Shown piece by piece: positions 1 to 6,383 of a stretch of 10,776 bases of DNA; the stretch's first letter is position 1; every line of letters starts with the position of its first letter. Source of the DNA: Verrucomicrobia bacterium UBA1629. GTDB taxonomy: Bacteria > Verrucomicrobiota > Kiritimatiellia > RFP12 > UBA1067. The notes below the pieces were generated by a model. It worked only from the letters and a program-made list of their open reading frames with translations, ran no database searches and was not told the origin of the DNA. The stretch is taken from contig DCMF01000066.1 in NCBI GenBank assembly GCA_002321305.1, forward strand, positions 1-10,776, in the 5' to 3' direction. The position numbers and the translations under genes are program-made.

Positions 1-18
1 CCTAAAGATTTCTTTAGG
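1..18. repeat. 8-bp inverted repeat at window edge
   Basis: CCTAAAGA (1-8) and TCTTTAGG (11-18) are perfect reverse complements separated by TT. The stretch is A/T-rich against the GC-rich surroundings. It could be a dyad operator or the stem of a terminator for a gene lying to the left, but the window edge cuts off the context. The loop is too short for a relaxed RNA hairpin unless the innermost pairs open. Confidence 0.4.
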
Positions 19-178
19 TTCAGGTCGCATCCAGTCCAGCCCATTTCCGATCGAGCCGTCAGGAACAGGCAGCCGTGGGAGTCGCCATCGACCGGCAAAC
101 GTCGGCAGACGCATCAGCCCCGCTTTCTGCGCGCGGATGCCATGAGCATGACGGACGGACGAGGAGGCTTTCTGGGCT
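1..178. other. Left-edge non-coding stretch
   Basis: No convincing coding region is visible between the window edge and the end of the fucosidase gene. The open frame that begins at 75 on the plus strand runs into the fucosidase antisense and has no ribosome binding site or recognisable protein, so I treat it as chance. The only structure is a palindrome at 1-18, described separately. A fucosidase terminator should lie here, but I see no hairpin followed by a T-tract on the minus strand. Confidence 0.4.
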
Positions 179-1600
179 TCACTTCTTCAGCCAGAGCTCG
201 ATGACGGGGATCTCGACGTTCGGCTTCTTCATCGGCAGCACGATGTTGTCGCGCCGGCCGAGGTCACCGCCCTGCGAATGCTGGATCGCCGCGCCCTTGC
301 GGATCGCCAGCTCCGAGCCGTCGTGCAGGAACTGCGCGTACTCCACCCTGTCCGCGAAGTCGAACGGCAGCGCGCCCATCGGGTAGTTGACGAGGTGGAT
401 GTAGAGCCGGTTCGTCTCGGGATTGTAGGTGAGGAGCGAATCGACCGGCGTCTTGAACTCGGCCGGCGCGGCCGTGCAGCCGTAGATCGAGCGGCTGTTG
501 AAGTGCATCCAGTCGCCGATCGCGTCGAGACGGTCACAGGCGCGGCAGTCGAACTCGCCGCGCCCCGTCGGCCCGACGTTGAGGATGAGGTTGCCGCCGA
601 ACGCGACCGAGTTGACCAGCAGCTCAATGAGCTGGTGCGGACTCTTCCACGTCTCCTCGTCGCGGTAGTAGCCCCACGAGCCGGAGAACGTCTGGCACGT
701 CTCCCACGGCGCGTCCTTGCCGTCCACCTGCGGCCACTGGGTGACGCGGCACTGCTCCGGCGTCACGAAGTCCCAGCCGTCCTCCGTGTCCATGAGGTCG
801 AGGCGGCTGTCGACGAGGATGCCGGGCTGGAGCGAGCGCGTGAGCTTCATCAGCTCGACCGACTCCCAGTGCTTCCAGTTCTTGCCGTACTTCGCCTTGA
901 CCGTGTAGTCGTACCAGATGATGTCGATCTTCCCGTAGTTCGTCAGCAGCTCCTTCACCTGCGCGTACATGTAGTCGCGGTAGCGGTTCCAGTCCTTGCC
1001 GGCGTTGAGCTTCTCGTAGATCTCGTCCGTCCACTTCCCATCCGCCGGACGAAGCGGATGCGTCTCGTCGATCAGGTAGTCGGGGTGGTGCCAGTCCTTG
1101 ATCGAGTAGTAGAGGCCGACCTTCAGCCCTTCCGCGCGCGCCGCCGCGACGTATTCGCGCACGAGGTCGCGGCCAAACGGAGTCTTCGTGATCTTGTAGT
1201 TGGTCGTCTGCGTGTCCCAGAGGCAGAAGCCCTCGTGGTGCTTCGCGGTCAGCACCATGTACTTCATGCCGGCCCTCTTCGCGCGGCGCGCCCAGTCCTT
1301 CGCGTCGAAGAGGTCGGGGTCGAAGTGCGGCATGTACCGCTTCTCGTAGGCGTCGGGAGCGATGCGCTCGATCGACTGCACCCACTCGTGGCGGCCAAGG
1401 ACGGAGAACAGCCCGAAGTGGATGAACATGCCGAAGCGGTCATGCGTCCACCACGCGCGGCGGGCGTCGCGCTGTTCGGCCGTCTCGCCGAAGATGCTCT
1501 TGGGGGGCGTCGGCCGATCCTTGAGCGCATCAAAGGCCGAGGCCGGGAGGATGATCGCAGCCAGCGCCGCCATGAGAATCAGAGAGGTTTCATTTTTCAT
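179..1600 (-). CDS. Secreted GH29 alpha-L-fucosidase
   Basis: This 473-residue protein is a glycoside hydrolase family 29 alpha-L-fucosidase, a retaining enzyme that removes terminal alpha-linked L-fucose from glycans. Residues 1-22 look like a Sec signal peptide (charged start, hydrophobic core, ending ASA), so it should act in the periplasm or outside the cell. Family landmarks are the RFGMFIHFG segment (55-63, His61), KHHEGF (120-125, the fucose-binding HH pair), and IDIIWYD (225-231), where Asp231 is the expected nucleophile. WETC (299-302) and SWGY (308-311) follow, then GNLILNVGPTGRGE (336-349), which closes the catalytic domain. The acid/base cannot be fixed by eye; Glu282 and Glu300 are candidates. 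A short C-terminal beta domain follows and no carbohydrate-binding module is evident. No Shine-Dalgarno sequence precedes the ATG at 1600, and a promoter lies immediately upstream. The gene is divergent from the tRNA and is not in an evident operon. Confidence 0.93.
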   Translation of the reverse strand: MKNETSLILMAALAAIILPASAFDALKDRPTPPKSIFGETAEQRDARRAWWTHDRFGMFIHFGLFSVLGRHEWVQSIERIAPDAYEKRYMPHFDPDLFDAKDWARRAKRAGMKYMVLTAKHHEGFCLWDTQTTNYKITKTPFGRDLVREYVAAARAEGLKVGLYYSIKDWHHPDYLIDETHPLRPADGKWTDEIYEKLNAGKDWNRYRDYMYAQVKELLTNYGKIDIIWYDYTVKAKYGKNWKHWESVELMKLTRSLQPGILVDSRLDLMDTEDGWDFVTPEQCRVTQWPQVDGKDAPWETCQTFSGSWGYYRDEETWKSPHQLIELLVNSVAFGGNLILNVGPTGRGEFDCRACDRLDAIGDWMHFNSRSIYGCTAAPAEFKTPVDSLLTYNPETNRLYIHLVNYPMGALPFDFADRVEYAQFLHDGSELAIRKGAAIQHSQGGDLGRRDNIVLPMKKPNVEIPVIELWLKK

Positions 1601-1607
1601 GCCATGT

Positions 1608-1637
1608 AGTTTACCATAATGCCATAGGGCAAATCAA
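1608..1637 (-). promoter_or_regulatory. Fucosidase promoter, possibly leaderless
   Basis: Read on the minus strand, TTGATT (1632-1637) and TAAACT (1608-1613) are separated by 18 bp, and TGG precedes the -10 as in extended -10 promoters. Only 7 bp lie between the -10 hexamer and the ATG at 1600. Transcription would therefore begin at or within a base or two of the start codon. The absence of a Shine-Dalgarno sequence fits this. The call rests on motif resemblance alone. Confidence 0.5.
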
Positions 1638-1690
1638 GTCAGGCACGGCGCACGGAACCTACGCGACGCTTTCCCCGCGCACCACCGCAA

Positions 1691-1720
1691 TTGACAGCCC
1701 TCCGTCGCTTTTGATATACT
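1691..1720 (+). promoter_or_regulatory. Sigma-70 promoter of tRNA-Val
   Basis: A perfect -35 TTGACA (1691-1696) and a near-perfect -10 TATACT (1715-1720) are separated by 18 bp. They sit 12 bp before the first base of the tRNA, so the predicted 5' leader is only about 5-6 nt. This is the strongest promoter match in the window, as expected for a stable RNA. Confidence 0.82.
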
Positions 1721-1732
1721 ACGCGCCTGTTC

Positions 1733-1806
1733 GGGCGATTAGCTCAGTTGGTTAGAGCATTACCTTCACACGGTAGGGGTCACTGGTCCGAGTCCAGTAT
1801 CGCCCA
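1733..1806 (+). tRNA. tRNA-Val, anticodon CAC
   Basis: The 74-nt sequence folds into a full cloverleaf. The acceptor stem GGGCGAT (1733-1739) pairs with ATCGCCC (1799-1805), and the D arm is GCTC/GAGC with a GG-containing loop. The anticodon stem TTACC/GGTAG encloses the loop TTCACAC, giving anticodon CAC at 1767-1769, which reads GUG valine codons. The variable loop has 5 nt, the T stem is ACTGG/CCAGT, and the discriminator is A1806. The 3' CCA is not encoded (ACCC follows), so a CCA-adding enzyme is required. One oddity is that the T loop reads TCCGAGT, placing C at position 55 (nt 1788) where U is nearly universal. CAC is a redundant isoacceptor if a UAC tRNA-Val exists elsewhere. Confidence 0.92.
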
Positions 1807-1819
1807 CCCCGCTAGGTTG

Positions 1820-1864
1820 TTTCGGAAATTAGCAGTTACCCGCTGTTTTCATTGGTTTCCGAAA
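1820..1864. repeat. 9-bp inverted repeat downstream of tRNA-Val
   Basis: TTTCGGAAA (1820-1828) and TTTCCGAAA (1856-1864) are perfect reverse complements, 27 bp apart. They lie between the convergent tRNA and transporter genes. The arms are A/T-rich at their ends and have no clear T-tract after them on either strand, so an intrinsic terminator is possible but not supported. The spacing would also suit a dyad bound by a dimeric protein. Confidence 0.4.
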
Positions 1865-1903
1865 AGTCATCCGCCGCTTTCATTCCATGTCCGAGCCGTG
1901 CGC

Positions 1904-2785
1904 CTACCGTGCGGCCAGTACGCCGGAGAGGATGATGAGAGCCGTGCCGAGCCACTGGAGCGGCGTCGCGGACTCGCCGAGGAACAGGGCGGCGAGCGCG
2001 ACGGCGACGACAGGCGTGAAGTAGGCGCTCACGCCGAGGGCGGACATCGGCAGGTATTTCTGCGCCGCGTTCCACGTCCAGAACGGCAGGAGCGTCGAGA
2101 CGAGGCCGAGCGCCGCCACGAGCAGCCACGCCCGCGTTGTCGCCGGCCACGCGAGGTCGAGGAACGGCAGGACGAGACCGAGCGCCGCCGCGCCGACGAG
2201 CATCGTCAGCAGCGTGAAGAGCGACGAGCCGAGACGCGCGATCGGCGCGCGCCCGTAGACGGTGTAGAAGCCCCACGTCACCGCCGCCAGGAGGACATAG
2301 ACGTCGCCCGCCGAATAGGCCTCCAGCGCAAGGCCGCGTGCCGTCACGACCTGGATCACGAGCAGCGCGCCGACAAGGCCGCAGACGAGCGAAAGGAGTT
2401 CGGCCGCACGCGCTCGGCGCGTCTTCAGGACGGCGACGAGGAAGATCGTGATTGGCGTCAGGGCATCCGCCATCGAGGCGTTCGCCGCGCTCACCCGCGC
2501 GCAGCCCTCGAAGACGCACCACGCCATCACCGTCGTGCCGACCGGGCCGAGCCACAGGACGGCCAGCCAGTCCCCGCGCGACAGCTGCGCGAGCCGTGTG
2601 CGCGCGGACGGACGGAACCCGGCGACCGCCGCCAGCGCGCCGCCGGCGATCGCGAACCGCAGGAACGCGAGGACTTCCGGCGAGACGGCGCACGACCGCG
2701 TCAGCGCCGAGCCGACGACGAACGTGGACGCGAAGCCGACGACCGACAGCGCCGCAAGGAAAAGACCGATGAGAAGTCGTGACAT
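1904..2785 (-). CDS. EamA/DMT-family transporter
   Basis: This 293-residue, very hydrophobic protein has the ten-helix, two-fold repeated pattern of the drug/metabolite transporter superfamily (EamA domains). The first repeat covers about residues 5-135 and the second about 150-293. Landmarks are the first helix ending GFASTFVVGSAL, the P-E-x-L-A-F-L-R-F segment near residue 36, which is typical of EamA helix 2, and the final FLGES...QWLGTALIILSGV block, which is the classic end of the fold. It would sit in the cytoplasmic membrane. Substrates of this family (amino acids, sugars, nucleotides, drugs) cannot be predicted from sequence. It lies 67 bp downstream of the beta-mannosidase on the same strand with no terminator visible between them, so co-transcription is likely, though a role in sugar movement is only inference. 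No good Shine-Dalgarno sequence precedes the ATG. Confidence 0.87.
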   Translation of the reverse strand: MSRLLIGLFLAALSVVGFASTFVVGSALTRSCAVSPEVLAFLRFAIAGGALAAVAGFRPSARTRLAQLSRGDWLAVLWLGPVGTTVMAWCVFEGCARVSAANASMADALTPITIFLVAVLKTRRARAAELLSLVCGLVGALLVIQVVTARGLALEAYSAGDVYVLLAAVTWGFYTVYGRAPIARLGSSLFTLLTMLVGAAALGLVLPFLDLAWPATTRAWLLVAALGLVSTLLPFWTWNAAQKYLPMSALGVSAYFTPVVAVALAALFLGESATPLQWLGTALIILSGVLAAR

Positions 2786-2852
2786 AGAGAGCGGATCGCC
2801 CTTCCGGCTGAAGCCCTGCCGCCCTTGTCCGGGACGGACGGCCGCCCGCGCC

Positions 2853-5339
2853 TCAACGCGTCTGGTCGGCGAGGTGCGTGACCGTCAGCGCCGCCTGCGG
2901 CAGCGCGCCGGCGAACGTCAGCGTCCTCGGACGGCCCGGCAGCAGCGTGAGGCAGTTGTCGTCGAACGCACCGCGCACGCCCTTCACGTTCGCCCAGACG
3001 TAGAACGCGGGCCTGTCCGTCGCAAGCGTGAGCGCGCCCGACGGCGAGACGGTCGCCGTGACCTTCGCCGCCGCAAGCGGCATGTCCTTGTAGAACCCGA
3101 AGTGCCAGTCGTTCTGGTACGTGCCATGCGCCGTCTTCAATGTCAGCACGAGGAAGGTCGGGGATGAGGGATGAGAGGTGAGAGGTGAGGGGGGAGAGGT
3201 GGGGGTGGGCTGGGCGAAGGCGGCGACGGCGGTCGAGCTGTCCGGCGGGAGCGTGACCGACTTGGTTTCGGCGGAGACGACGCGCCCGTCATACGTCCAG
3301 TACTCCAGCGTCAGCTCGCCCGTCACCGTCTCGGCCGTGTCGTTGAGCGCGAAGGCCTGCCCGCGCGTCACGTCGGCCTTGCCGTCCGCGATCGCCGGCT
3401 GGGCGACGACGGCGACCGGCGCGTAGAAGCGCTTCGCCAGGTACTGGAGCGGCTTCCACTTGCCGCCGTACTCGATGGAGCTCCAGCTCGCGACGGGCCA
3501 GTTGTCGTTCAGCTGCCAGAAGAGCGTGCCCATGCAGCGCGGACGCTGCGCGCGCCAGCCGTCCACCGCCATCTTGATCGCCATGCCCTGCTGGAACTGC
3601 GAGAGCAGCAGCTCGGCCTCGACGCCCTTCGCCGGACGGAAGTAGCGCAGCATCGTCTCGCGGATGCGGCGGTTGCCGCCGGGGTTCTTCTGGTGCCACT
3701 CGAACTCCGGCGCGCGCGACAGGACCTGCTCGCGCGTCGCGAACGTCTCGGCGACCTCCATCGACGGGAAGCTCTGGTAGCCGAACTCGCTGCAGAAGCG
3801 CGGCGAATAGGCGTAGTAGGCGTCGAACGGGCGGTTCGCGTGCCAGACCTGCCAGTTGTGCATGTCGCCCTGCGAATCGTTCTTCCAGTTGTCCGCGAAG
3901 TTGCCGGGCCCGGCGCACGGCGAGCTCGGCCAGAACATCCGCGACGGATCGTATTGCGCCACCAGCGCGTCCTGCACGGCGTGGCGCCTCGTCAGCGCGT
4001 CCCTGTAGTAGTCCGGATCGGCCTTCGACTCGTCGAACCAGCCGAGCGCGCCGACGCACTCGTTGTCGCCGCACCAGAGCGCGATCGAGGCGTGGTCGCG
4101 GAGGCGGCGGAGCTGGTGGCGCAGCTCGTCCTTCACCTCGCCGAGGAATCCGTCCGTCGCCGGATAGACGGCGCACGCGAACATCTGGTCGTGCCAGACG
4201 AGAAGCCCCAGCTCGTCGCAGAGGTCGTAGAAGGCGTCCTTCTCGAACTGCCCGCCGCCCCAGACGCGGATCATGTTCATGTTCGCCGCCGCCGCGCTCG
4301 TCAGGAGGTCGCGGTACCGCTCCGGCGTCTGGCGCGACTCGAAGGCGTCGCAGGGAATCCAGTTCGCGCCCTTCATGAACAGCTCGCGGTTGTTGACGCG
4401 CACGGCGAGCCGCGCCCCCGGCCTGCCCTTCGCGTCCACGTCGGGCGTCGTCAGGACCTCGACCTTGCGCAGGCCGATGCGGCGCGTCACCGTCTCGTCG
4501 CCGACCCTGACGGAGAACGTGTAGAACTTCTGCTCGCCCGCGCCGTTCGGCCACCAGAGCGGCGGGTTGGCGACGGAGAGGCGGTTCGTGACCGTCGCGG
4601 CGCGCCCGTCCGCGTCCGTGACGTCCGCGAAGACCGTGAGGTCGCAGCGCGAGAGGTCGTCGCTGAACTTCTGGTCGGCGTACACGTAGTCGATCTTCAG
4701 CCCGTCGTGGGCGACGAGCCGCACGGGGCCGCAGAGGCCCGTCGTCATCTGCGCGAGGCCCCAGTCCCAGCCGGCGTGGCAGGCGGGCTTGCGGATGAGC
4801 GCCTGGTTCTTCGCCCACGGCACGTTGCTCATCGGGAACGCGCGCCCGATCGCCGCGCGGCGGCGGTCGGCCTCCGCCCAGGCGCTGCGGAAGACGGCGC
4901 GGATCTCGTTGCGCCCGGCCTTCAGCGCGCCCTTCGCGTCGAACGTCCACCGCGCGAAGCGGTTCGACGTCGCGCCGACCTTCACGCCGTTCAGGTAGAT
5001 GTCCGCAAACGTGTCCGCGTCCTCGACCTCCAGGACGATGCGCCGCTTCGCCGCGAACGCGGGCGTGACGTCGAACGTGCGCGCGAAGACCCAGTCCGCC
5101 TTCGCCACCCACTGGACGTTCGTCTCGTTGCAGCCCCAGTACGGGTCGGGGATCCGCCCCGCCGCGAAGAGCGCGGTGTGGACGTCGCCCGGCACCTGCA
5201 CGTCGCACGTCCGCTCGACGTCCGCACACGGCGCGAGCCGCCACGTCCCGGCCAGATCGACCACCTCAACCGCCGCCCAGCCGGCGGACGCCCACACGGC
5301 CGTCAGGGCCGCCAACAGCATTGCCTGAATTTTCATCAT
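2853..5339 (-). CDS. Secreted GH2 beta-mannosidase
   Basis: This 828-residue glycoside hydrolase family 2 protein is most like beta-mannosidases, which release beta-linked mannose from the ends of mannans or the N-glycan core. I place the start at the first ATG of ATGATGAAA (5339). It follows AGGGA at suitable spacing and begins a signal peptide (residues 1-22, ending AGWA). The longer frame reaching 5414 would run through the promoter. A sugar-binding jelly roll (about 27-200, with CHAGWDWG) precedes an Ig-like domain and a TIM barrel. Glu427 in WCGDNE is the expected acid/base, and Glu518 in SEFGYQS is the expected nucleophile. TLFWQLNDNWP (about 605-615) is a strong family signature. Residues 711-727 are a Pro/Ser/Thr-rich run encoded by a heptamer tandem repeat inside a C-terminal beta domain. 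The EamA gene follows 67 bp downstream. Confidence 0.93.
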   Translation of the reverse strand: MMKIQAMLLAALTAVWASAGWAAVEVVDLAGTWRLAPCADVERTCDVQVPGDVHTALFAAGRIPDPYWGCNETNVQWVAKADWVFARTFDVTPAFAAKRRIVLEVEDADTFADIYLNGVKVGATSNRFARWTFDAKGALKAGRNEIRAVFRSAWAEADRRRAAIGRAFPMSNVPWAKNQALIRKPACHAGWDWGLAQMTTGLCGPVRLVAHDGLKIDYVYADQKFSDDLSRCDLTVFADVTDADGRAATVTNRLSVANPPLWWPNGAGEQKFYTFSVRVGDETVTRRIGLRKVEVLTTPDVDAKGRPGARLAVRVNNRELFMKGANWIPCDAFESRQTPERYRDLLTSAAAANMNMIRVWGGGQFEKDAFYDLCDELGLLVWHDQMFACAVYPATDGFLGEVKDELRHQLRRLRDHASIALWCGDNECVGALGWFDESKADPDYYRDALTRRHAVQDALVAQYDPSRMFWPSSPCAGPGNFADNWKNDSQGDMHNWQVWHANRPFDAYYAYSPRFCSEFGYQSFPSMEVAETFATREQVLSRAPEFEWHQKNPGGNRRIRETMLRYFRPAKGVEAELLLSQFQQGMAIKMAVDGWRAQRPRCMGTLFWQLNDNWPVASWSSIEYGGKWKPLQYLAKRFYAPVAVVAQPAIADGKADVTRGQAFALNDTAETVTGELTLEYWTYDGRVVSAETKSVTLPPDSSTAVAAFAQPTPTSPPSPLTSHPSSPTFLVLTLKTAHGTYQNDWHFGFYKDMPLAAAKVTATVSPSGALTLATDRPAFYVWANVKGVRGAFDDNCLTLLPGRPRTLTFAGALPQAALTVTHLADQTR
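3161..3209. repeat. Heptanucleotide tandem repeat inside the beta-mannosidase gene
   Basis: Seven consecutive 7-bp units are visible on the plus strand. They begin GGGATGA, GGGATGA, GAGGTGA, GAGGTGA and then decay through GGGGGGA, GAGGTGG and GGGTGGG. Nearly every base on this strand is a purine or T in a fixed place. On the coding strand the repeat gives PTPTSPPSPLTSHPSSP (residues 711-727), unlike anything expected in the fold. The frame is kept on both sides, and FLVLTLKT follows directly as normal family sequence. Confidence 0.75.
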
Positions 5340-5373
5340 CGCATTTTCCCTGTCTTGAAAAAGTTTTTCGGAC

Positions 5374-5379
5374 ATTATA
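5374..5379 (-). promoter_or_regulatory. Extended -10 promoter of beta-mannosidase
   Basis: On the minus strand the sequence TGCTATAAT is a perfect -10 hexamer with the extended -10 TG. No -35 match exists at 16-18 bp upstream; that place is occupied by the inverted repeat at 5389-5407. The predicted leader is about 28 nt. A promoter without a -35 next to a dyad suggests control by a regulator, which is inference. Confidence 0.6.
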
Positions 5380-5388
5380 GCATAAAAA

Positions 5389-5407
5389 GAGTACGCCTCC
5401 TGTACTC
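5389..5407. promoter_or_regulatory. Inverted repeat, candidate operator 1
   Basis: GAGTAC (5389-5394) and GTACTC (5402-5407) are perfect inverted 6-bp arms around a 7-bp centre. It lies where the -35 region of the mannosidase promoter would be, about 10 bp upstream of its -10. It directly abuts a second inverted repeat. No regulator gene is present in the window. Confidence 0.4.
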
Positions 5408-5430
5408 CATACAATTACACCACTTGTATG
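5408..5430. promoter_or_regulatory. Inverted repeat, candidate operator 2
   Basis: CATACAA (5408-5414) and TTGTATG (5424-5430) are perfect inverted 7-bp arms around a 9-bp centre. The right arm contains the TTGTAT that serves as the likely -35 of the pdxS promoter. A protein bound here could therefore affect pdxS as well as the mannosidase. The arm sequence resembles the TTGTA-type half sites bound by some GntR- and LacI-family regulators, a loose comparison only. Confidence 0.42.
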
Positions 5431-5453
5431 CATCCCGCCGTTCGTGGTAGAAT
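5424..5453 (+). promoter_or_regulatory. Promoter of pdxS-pdxT
   Basis: TTGTAT (5424-5429) and TAGAAT (5448-5453) are separated by 18 bp, the same spacing as in the tRNA promoter of this window. The transcript would start near 5460, giving a leader of about 45 nt. That leader can form a small CGCCG/CGGCG hairpin (about 5466-5481) before the AAGGAG ribosome binding site at 5493-5498. Confidence 0.6.
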
Positions 5454-5506
5454 ACGCGCCGTTTCGCCGAGGAGACGGCGGACGAACCAGAAAAGGAGAA
5501 AAGGCA

Positions 5507-6382
5507 ATGGCAGAAGACCGGCAGACACTGAACAGGAACCTCGCGCAGATGCTCAAGGGCGGCGTGATCATGGACGTGACGACGCCCGAGCAGGCGAAGA
5601 TCGCGCAGGACGCGGGCGCGTGCGCCGTCATGGCGCTGGAGCGCATCCCCGCCGACATCCGCGCCGCCGGCGGCGTGAGCCGCATGAGCGACCCGGCGAT
5701 GATCCGCGGCATCCAGGAGGCCGTCACGATTCCCGTCATGGCGAAGTGCCGCATCGGCCACGTCGCCGAGGCGCGCATCCTGGAGGCGATCGAGATCGAC
5801 TACATCGACGAGAGCGAAGTCCTCTCGCCCGCCGACGACCTCTACCACATCGACAAGACCGCCTTCAAGGTGCCGTTCGTCTGCGGCGCGCGCGACCTCG
5901 GCGAGGCCCTGCGCCGCATCGGCGAGGGCGCGACGATGATCCGCACGAAGGGCGAGCCGGGCACGGGCGACGTCGTGCAGGCCGTCCGCCACATGCGCAG
6001 GATGCAGGCGGAGATCCGCCGCATCGCCGCGCTGCGCGAGGACGAGCTGAACGAGGCCGCGAAGCAGCTTGCCGCGCCGCTCGACCTCGTGCGCGAGGTG
6101 CATCGGCTCGGCAAGCTCCCCGTGGTGAACTTCGCGGCGGGCGGCGTCGCGACCCCGGCGGACGCCGCGCTCATGATGGAGCTTGGCGCGGAGGGCGTGT
6201 TCGTCGGCTCCGGCATCTTCAAGAGCGGCGACCCCGCGAAGCGCGCGGCGGCGATCGTCCAGGCCGTCACGAACTGGCAGGATTCCGCCCTGCTCGCGAA
6301 GCTGAGCGAGAACCTCGGCCCGGCAATGGTCGGCATCAACGCCGACGAGATCGAGACCATCATGGAAGAGCGGGGCAAGTGA
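5507..6382 (+). CDS. pdxS: PLP synthase synthase subunit PdxS
   Basis: This 291-residue protein is PdxS (Pdx1/SNZ), the lyase subunit of the DXP-independent pyridoxal 5'-phosphate synthase. It builds PLP from ribose 5-phosphate, glyceraldehyde 3-phosphate and ammonia supplied by PdxT. The start at 5507 is fixed by AAGGAG eight bases upstream; the frame is open back to 5444 but that part is leader. The length is normal for the family. Asp23 (GVIMDV), Lys80 (PVMAKCRIGH, the residue forming the Schiff base with ribose 5-phosphate) and Lys148 (MIRTKGEPGTG) are all present. So are EIDYIDESEVL (96-105) and the phosphate-binding FVGSGIFKS near residue 235. Family members form a dodecamer in the cytoplasm with twelve PdxT. 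The gene stops one base before pdxT, so translation is probably coupled. Confidence 0.97.
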   Translation: MAEDRQTLNRNLAQMLKGGVIMDVTTPEQAKIAQDAGACAVMALERIPADIRAAGGVSRMSDPAMIRGIQEAVTIPVMAKCRIGHVAEARILEAIEIDYIDESEVLSPADDLYHIDKTAFKVPFVCGARDLGEALRRIGEGATMIRTKGEPGTGDVVQAVRHMRRMQAEIRRIAALREDELNEAAKQLAAPLDLVREVHRLGKLPVVNFAAGGVATPADAALMMELGAEGVFVGSGIFKSGDPAKRAAAIVQAVTNWQDSALLAKLSENLGPAMVGINADEIETIMEERGK

Positions 6383-6383
6383 G

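Noticed and set aside
278..1609. 443-residue open frame on the plus strand opposite the fucosidase
   Set aside because: It is antisense to a clear GH29 gene, is Arg/Val/Leu/Asp-rich in the way antisense frames of GC-rich genes are, and has no ribosome binding site or domain.
5340..5414. N-terminal extension of the beta-mannosidase to 5414
   Set aside because: The extension would cover the -10 box and would bury the signal peptide. The start at 5339 has a ribosome binding site and begins the signal peptide.
179..5414. Polysaccharide utilisation locus
   Set aside because: Fucosidase and mannosidase are near each other but are separated by a tRNA with its own promoter. No SusC/D pair, sulfatase or regulator is present, so a PUL is not supported.
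3693..5450. 585-residue open frame on the plus strand opposite the beta-mannosidase
   Set aside because: Its composition is that of a mirror frame of a GC-rich gene, and it would have to run through both the mannosidase promoter and the start of the pdxS transcript.
5454..5506. Riboswitch or attenuator in the pdxS leader
   Set aside because: The leader is under 50 nt and holds only a small CGCCG/CGGCG hairpin, too little for a known riboswitch class.
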